Of a stretch of 10,285 nucleotides of DNA, positions 7,077 to 10,285 are shown piece by piece. This stretch comes from Chloroflexota bacterium. Lineage in GTDB: Bacteria; Chloroflexota; Dehalococcoidia; UBA2979. The stretch's first letter is position 1; every line of letters starts with the position of its first letter. The stretch lies in the NCBI GenBank assembly GCA_947446155.1, contig CANFFZ010000074.1, positions 1 through 10,285 on the forward strand, given 5' to 3'. The notes below the pieces were generated by a model that was not told the DNA's origin, did not search any database, and saw only the letters and a list, made by a program, of their open reading frames with translations. A program made the translations under genes and the position numbers.

Positions 7077-8156
7077 CTACTTGCTGACTTCCTTGAGGCC
7101 CAGTTCCTTCAGCACCTTGTTCAGCAGGTCGAGCGCGTAGATGTTCGAGAGGTCCGGCTTCTTCTCGCCGAGATACCCGAGCGCGAACGCGTCGTCCGCT
7201 GACTTGAGCAGGCTGGAGGCGATGGGGTCGTAGGTCGTCTTCTGGTTTCGCCACGCGCCGTTGATCACCGCCTCGGGCAGTGGGGCGCTAGTCACCTGCT
7301 TGATGCCCGCGTTCACGACCTGCTTCGCCTGGTCAGGGTTCTCGTTGATCCACTGCGTCGTCTTGACGTGAGCGCGGAGCAGTTTCTCGACGGTCGCCGG
7401 ATGCTCCGCAAGGAATTTGGCACTCACGATGAGGTGCGTCGTGACGAAGTCGCCGTTTGGCCACAAGTCGATCTCGTCCAGAAAGACCTTGCCGTTACCC
7501 TCGAGGATGAGGCGCGTCGCCCACGGCTCCGGAGCCCAGGCCGCCTGCAACTCGCCCTTGATGAACAAGGCGAGCGCGTTCGCGTTAGCGATCGGACGGA
7601 CATCGACGTTCCCGCCGTGGTCCTTATCCTTCATGCCATTCTTCTGCAGCCACGCGCGCGCGGCGACGTCCTGCGTGTTCCCCAGCTGCGGCGTCGCGAT
7701 CCGCTTCCCCGCAAAGTCCGAGGGCTTCGTGATACCGGAATCGGCCTTCACGATCAGCAGTGCGCCGGCACTCGTGGCCCCGGCGATGATGCGGATATCC
7801 TTGCCACCCGACTGCACGTAGCCGGTGATCGCGGGGTTCGGGCCGATGTACGAGGCGTCGATGGCGCCCGCGAACATCGCCTCGATCACGGACGGGCCGG
7901 CGTTGAAGGTCTTCGTCTCGATTTTCACGTTCGAGCCGAGTTCCTGCGCGAACGTGCCGTTCGCCAGACCGACGATCGGCTGGGCGTGCGTCACATTCGG
8001 GAAGTAGCCGAGGCGGAGCGTGACGGGCTGCTCCGCGGATGCGGCCCCCGTCGGCGCTGCCTCGTCTGATCCACAAGCCACGAGGACGGCCGCAAGGACA
8101 GCGACGAGCAGCGTTCCGAGGAACGTGGGTCTGCGAAATGAACGAAGATGTGTCAT
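7077..8156 (-). CDS. ssuA: Sulfonate-type ABC transporter substrate-binding lipoprotein
   Basis: This 359-residue protein carries a lipoprotein signal peptide with lipobox LVAC (Cys28) after a basic start and a hydrophobic core, so it should be anchored outside the cytoplasmic membrane and hand its ligand to the permease. The mature part fits the SsuA/NMT1-like class: VTLRLGYFPNVTHAQPIVGL (about 45-64), KTFNAGPSVIEAMFAGAIDASYIGPNPA, GKRIATPQLGNTQDVAARAWLQ, and AAWAPEPWATRLI, where the class contacts its ligand. A sulfonate or other organosulfur ligand is inferred from the linked sulfite reductase and Rrf2 regulator; the motifs alone do not exclude nitrate or taurine. ATG at 8156 has GGAG about eight bases upstream. 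It is the first transporter gene, 87 bp after the small YezD gene, and ends in TAG. Confidence 0.9.
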   Translation of the reverse strand: MTHLRSFRRPTFLGTLLVAVLAAVLVACGSDEAAPTGAASAEQPVTLRLGYFPNVTHAQPIVGLANGTFAQELGSNVKIETKTFNAGPSVIEAMFAGAIDASYIGPNPAITGYVQSGGKDIRIIAGATSAGALLIVKADSGITKPSDFAGKRIATPQLGNTQDVAARAWLQKNGMKDKDHGGNVDVRPIANANALALFIKGELQAAWAPEPWATRLILEGNGKVFLDEIDLWPNGDFVTTHLIVSAKFLAEHPATVEKLLRAHVKTTQWINENPDQAKQVVNAGIKQVTSAPLPEAVINGAWRNQKTTYDPIASSLLKSADDAFALGYLGEKKPDLSNIYALDLLNKVLKELGLKEVSK

Positions 8157-8213
8157 GTCAGGTCTCCAGTCAGAGGCATCGAAGTGGCTCGGTACGTTTC
8201 GATCGCCTACGGA

Positions 8214-8223
8214 TGACCGGTCA
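8214..8223. repeat. 10-bp perfect palindrome TGACCGGTCA upstream of ssuA
   Basis: TGACCGGTCA lies in the 87-bp space between the YezD gene and the substrate-binding protein gene. It has TGAC/GTCA arms like those in the candidate operator at 9025-9039, but the spacing between arms is 2 bp, not 7, so it would not suit the same protein in the same way. No clear promoter is seen in this gap. Confidence 0.3.
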
Positions 8224-8243
8224 GCCTGCGCGGGAGGGCCGTG

Positions 8244-8405
8244 TTAGATCGCACGGTCGAACCGCTTCTTCTCCAGCCTGTCGATCTGCACGACACGCCC
8301 GTCCTGCACGATCACCTGCACATGGCCGTGCCGCAGCGCACGGATCGACTGCAGGATCTCCGCGAGGACCGCTTGCTCTCGAACATCGAGCGTGACGTCA
8401 GGCAT
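8244..8405 (-). CDS. YezD-like small protein (DUF2292 family)
   Basis: This 53-residue protein matches the YezD/DUF2292 pattern: a helix with VLAEILQSIRALRHG, then the strand-like stretch HVQVIVQDGRVVQIDRLEKKR. The family's function is not established. The ATG at 8405 is well supported: AGGAGA (8417-8412) lies six bases upstream and overlaps the TAG stop of the Rrf2 gene, so translation of the two is coupled. It stops at TAA (8246-8244), 87 bp before the transporter genes. Its position between a sulfur regulator and a sulfonate-type transporter suggests an accessory role in sulfur metabolism; this is inference from context. It is cytoplasmic with no cysteines and no membrane segment. Confidence 0.85.
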   Translation of the reverse strand: MPDVTLDVREQAVLAEILQSIRALRHGHVQVIVQDGRVVQIDRLEKKRFDRAI

Positions 8406-8411
8406 GTCCGA

Positions 8412-8418
8412 TCTCCTA
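8412..8418 (-). promoter_or_regulatory. Coupling site: stop codon of rrf2 merged with the ribosome binding site of the YezD gene
   Basis: On the minus strand TAGGAGA reads as the stop TAG of the Rrf2 gene (8418-8416) and as the Shine-Dalgarno AGGAGA of the next gene, six bases from its ATG at 8405. Terminating ribosomes can re-initiate directly. Confidence 0.75.
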
Positions 8419-8880
8419 GATCTGATACGTGAGGGTCTGGGTGGCGCGTTGTTCGCTGGCGCGGGCGGCGAGGTCGGCGAAGGTCGTCTGGTCGACGACA
8501 TCAGCGATGGCGTCACGGACCTCGGTCCAAAACCCGCGCAACGTACAGTTCGCTGCGTCCGCACATCGCGAGGCCGGACAGGACTCGTAGGCCGTCTTAC
8601 TCGCGCACGCGATCGGCGCGAGCGGCCCGTCCATGACGCGCACGATGTCGCCGATCGTGATCTCCTCTGCCGGTTTCGCGAGGAGGTAGCCACCATGGGA
8701 GCCTCGACGGGCGGAGAGGATCCGGGCCGCACGCAGGCGCATCAGGATCTGCTCCAGGTACTTCTCCGGCACACCCGCGCGTGCAGCGAGTTCGTGCAGC
8801 GGCAAGGGCACGCCGGCGGTGCACTCGGCGAGTTCGAGTACCGCTCGGATGGCGTAGTCCCCGCGAGTAGACAGCCGCAT
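8416..8880 (-). CDS. Rrf2 family transcriptional regulator (IscR/CymR-like)
   Basis: This 154-residue DNA-binding protein would act as a dimer on the sulfur genes around it. The N-terminus MRLSTRGDYAIRAVLELA is the standard Rrf2 opening. The winged helix follows (LPLHELAARAGVPEKYLEQILMRLRAARILSARRGSHGGYLLAKPAEEITIGDIVRVMDGP), with the recognition helix at about 38-50 and the wing at 57-68. After it come Cys92, Cys101, Cys106 and Cys112 (ACASKTAYESC, then SRC, then NC). E. coli IscR binds [2Fe-2S] with Cys92, Cys98 and Cys104, so a cluster is plausible here, though the spacing differs and one cysteine is surplus. CymR-type regulators of cysteine metabolism lack this set. It is divergent from the sulfite reductase gene and leads the YezD-transporter gene row. 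ATG at 8880 has only a modest ribosome binding site (GGGAA). Confidence 0.92.
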   Translation of the reverse strand: MRLSTRGDYAIRAVLELAECTAGVPLPLHELAARAGVPEKYLEQILMRLRAARILSARRGSHGGYLLAKPAEEITIGDIVRVMDGPLAPIACASKTAYESCPASRCADAANCTLRGFWTEVRDAIADVVDQTTFADLAARASEQRATQTLTYQI

Positions 8881-8912
8881 GTCGAGTTCCCATATCGGTC
8901 TGGTAGGGATTC

Positions 8913-8935
8913 CGAGGGCCTGAGAAACGCCCTCG
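8913..8935. repeat. Inverted repeat in the rrf2 leader
   Basis: CGAGGGC (8913-8919) and GCCCTCG (8929-8935) form a perfect 7-bp stem with a nine-base loop, 33 bp upstream of the Rrf2 start. It could be an operator or leader hairpin for rrf2; no T-run follows. A perfect palindrome ATTCCGGAAT (8953-8962) lies just beyond it. Confidence 0.4.
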
Positions 8936-8987
8936 AAGGGCGGCTGACAGGCATTCCGGAATCACCGGCACGGTGTAGGGGAATGGC

Positions 8988-9016
8988 TTGTCACCCCTCG
9001 ACCGCAGACCTATACT
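8988..9016 (+). promoter_or_regulatory. Near-consensus sigma70-type promoter of the sulfite reductase gene
   Basis: TTGTCA (8988-8993) and TATACT (9011-9016) are separated by exactly 17 bp, matching five of six bases at each box against TTGACA and TATAAT. This is the only such match seen in the window. Transcription would start near 9022-9024, about 140 bp before the chosen ATG of the reductase. Confidence 0.75.
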
Positions 9017-9021
9017 GCGGT
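9001..9021. promoter_or_regulatory. 7-7-7 dyad overlapping the -10 box
   Basis: ACCGCAG (9001-9007) and CTGCGGT (9015-9021) are perfect inverted arms around a 7-base centre that contains the first half of the -10 box. A protein bound here would cover the -10 region, so repression is the likely effect. It could be a second operator, perhaps for a regulator other than the Rrf2 protein. Confidence 0.5.
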
Positions 9022-9024
9022 ACA

Positions 9025-9039
9025 TGACTAATTTGGTCA
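9025..9039. promoter_or_regulatory. Candidate Rrf2/IscR-type operator
   Basis: TGACTAATTTGGTCA is a 15-bp pseudo-palindrome, symmetric at 12 of 14 paired positions, starting within a few bases of the predicted transcription start. Its core matches the E. coli IscR type 1 core GACTRWWWYAGTC, as I recall it, at 12 of 13 positions; the outer flanks match only partly. With an Rrf2 gene encoded divergently 145 bp away, it is the best candidate for that regulator's site. Confidence 0.55.
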
Positions 9040-9162
9040 AGATATTCGTGTTTAGGCGTGGAAAATCTCTCGCAGGCTCAGTCTCCACCGCACGAGCGGT
9101 ATGAGAACCTTGCGCGACTTCAGACCGAATGCGTCCCCACGCGCCAGAAAGCGAGCACGACG

Positions 9163-10285
9163 ATGAGCACTACGAGCGATCGGCAGCAGGCCCCGCACGT
9201 CATTCCCATCATCGAAAAAGAGTTCACCGACTTCGACACCGAAGCGAAGGACTTTCTTGCCGGCAATCAGGAAGAGAAGAAGTTCATCGGCTTCCGCCTG
9301 AAGCAGGGCGTCTATGGCCAGCGCCAGGCGGCCCGCCAGATGGTCCGCGTGAAACTGCCCTTCGGCGGCGTGACCCCGCAGCAGCTCGAGGGCTTCGCGC
9401 AGGTCGCGGAGCGCTTCGCCCCGCTCGGCAAGGGCCACATCACCACCCGTCAGAACGTGCAGTTCCACCACTTCCGCCTCGCCGAGGCGTACGACCTCCT
9501 GAAAGTCCTCGGCGACCACGGGCTCTCCTCGCGTGAGGCCTGCGGCAACGTCGTGCGCAACGTCACCGGCGACCCGTGGGCGGGCGTCCGCGACGACGAG
9601 CCGTTCGACATCACGCCGTACGCGGGCGCCTTCGTGCGCTACTGGGTGCGCAACCCCATCTCGCAGCTGCTCCCCCGCAAGTTCAAGGTCACGTTCTCGG
9701 GCTCCGAAGTGGACGCCGCGATGACCGCGATCCACGACATCGGCTTCATCCCCCGCGTCCGTACCGAGGGCGGCAAGGAAGTCCGCGGCTTCAAGATGGT
9801 CGTCGGTGGTGGCCTCTCCACCATGGCGAAGGAAGCCCTCCTGCTCTCCGAGTTCGTCCCGGTCGAGCAGTTCCTGACGTATTCGGAGGCGGTCATCCGC
9901 ATCTTCGAAGACGCCAGCGAGCTCCGGAAGGACATCCACAAGGCCCGCCTGAAGTTCCTCGTCCAACGCGTCGGTGCCGAGGCGTTCCAGAAGATGGTCG
10001 CCGAGCGCCTCGCCCAGGACTGGGCACAGCAGATCCCGCCGCTCGAGGCGCTCATGTACAACGAGGACGAGCAGGCGCTCGCACCCGCCCCCTCCGCGCT
10101 GGACGCGAATAGCGTGCCGGCGGGTGACCGCGCGGCCTTCCAGAAGTGGGTGGACGAGAACGTCCGCACCCAGAAGCAAGCTGGCTACTACGCCGTCGAG
10201 GCGAAGGTGCCGCAGGGCGACCTGAACCCGGCACAGTTCCGCGGCCTCGCCAAGGTCCTCACCGACCTCGGTGGTGGGCGCGCAC
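9163..10285 (+). CDS. Nitrite/sulfite reductase, ferredoxin type, N-terminal 374 residues (partial)
   Basis: The frame is open to the window end. These enzymes use siroheme and a [4Fe-4S] cluster to make a six-electron reduction of sulfite to sulfide or nitrite to ammonia. Visible are the first ferredoxin-like half-domain (VRVKLPFGGVTPQQLEGFAQ at about 62-80, then GHITTRQNVQFHHF at 91-104), the substrate-side segment ACGNVVRNVTGDP (126-138), and FKMVVGGGLS (210-219). A second half-domain begins at about 345 (VEAKVPQGDLNPAQFRGLAKVL). The siroheme/cluster cysteines lie beyond the window. Sulfite is favoured over nitrite because of the linked Rrf2 and sulfonate-type transporter. ATG at 9163 is chosen since the family-like sequence begins soon after, but its ribosome binding site is weak; an in-frame GTG at 9058 would add 35 residues with no family resemblance. 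Confidence 0.9.
   Translation, partial: MSTTSDRQQAPHVIPIIEKEFTDFDTEAKDFLAGNQEEKKFIGFRLKQGVYGQRQAARQMVRVKLPFGGVTPQQLEGFAQVAERFAPLGKGHITTRQNVQFHHFRLAEAYDLLKVLGDHGLSSREACGNVVRNVTGDPWAGVRDDEPFDITPYAGAFVRYWVRNPISQLLPRKFKVTFSGSEVDAAMTAIHDIGFIPRVRTEGGKEVRGFKMVVGGGLSTMAKEALLLSEFVPVEQFLTYSEAVIRIFEDASELRKDIHKARLKFLVQRVGAEAFQKMVAERLAQDWAQQIPPLEALMYNEDEQALAPAPSALDANSVPAGDRAAFQKWVDENVRTQKQAGYYAVEAKVPQGDLNPAQFRGLAKVLTDLGGGRA

Noticed and set aside
6166..7140. Long plus-strand open frame (324 codons) across the ATPase gene
   Set aside because: It lies opposite an ABC ATPase with all motifs intact and has no ribosome binding site or recognisable domain.
8406..8732. N-terminal extension of the YezD frame into the Rrf2 gene
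   Set aside because: It is an out-of-frame reading of the Rrf2 coding sequence; the ATG at 8405 has AGGAGA six bases upstream and family similarity starts there.
9052..10179. Long antisense open frame (375 codons, minus strand) under the sulfite reductase
   Set aside because: It is the reverse shadow of a clear plus-strand enzyme in GC-rich DNA; its translation is low-complexity Arg/Leu/Glu/Asp-rich text without any family motif.
1..10285. CRISPR array, tRNA, insertion sequence or phage genes
   Set aside because: No regularly spaced repeats, no tRNA-like cloverleaf, and no transposase, integrase or phage motifs were seen on either strand.

Overview
This is a GC-rich, gene-dense bacterial window. 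Its housekeeping neighbours (a short rhomboid beginning MFPLKDHNPTRT, lipoproteins with simple lipoboxes, and a two-repeat nitrite/sulfite reductase divergent from an Rrf2 regulator) would fit Chloroflexota or another deep-branching GC-rich lineage. That placement is a weak inference from gene style and not from any marker gene. No tRNA, rRNA, CRISPR array, transposase, integrase or phage gene is visible.

Left part (1-4163): the window opens in the last 92 codons of an oligopeptide-type ABC substrate-binding protein, closed by a strong hairpin terminator. A small Cys/His-rich protein of unknown function follows (390-716). It converges on a membrane acyltransferase-3 gene (724-1860, minus strand), which lies just downstream of a family III CoA-transferase whose domain order looks circularly permuted (1913-3328, minus strand). 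The CoA-transferase is divergent from a rhomboid intramembrane serine protease (3423-4163, plus strand).

Centre (4191-5321, minus strand): a secreted lipoprotein of the YHYH-domain type is split by one in-frame TGA. The 79 codons after the TGA stay in the same frame and carry the conserved end of the domain, including the second YHYH motif, so this is a one-codon nonsense interruption and not a natural end.

Right part (5391-10285): a sulfur-assimilation locus. Read on the minus strand from 8880 downwards it encodes an Rrf2/IscR-like regulator with four cysteines, a 53-residue YezD/DUF2292 protein translationally coupled to it, and then a sulfonate-type ABC transporter (substrate-binding lipoprotein, ATPase, permease). 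A large hairpin separates the binding-protein gene from the ATPase gene. The divergent plus-strand gene is a ferredoxin-type sulfite (or nitrite) reductase, cut by the window end. It has a near-consensus promoter (TTGTCA, 17 bp, TATACT). Immediately downstream of that promoter sits a pseudo-palindrome, TGACTAATTTGGTCA, that closely matches the core of the IscR type 1 site. The simplest reading is that the transporter imports an organosulfur compound, sulfite released from it is reduced to sulfide by the divergent reductase, and the Rrf2 protein senses Fe-S or cysteine status and controls both directions. No desulfonating oxygenase (SsuD/TauD type) is in the window.
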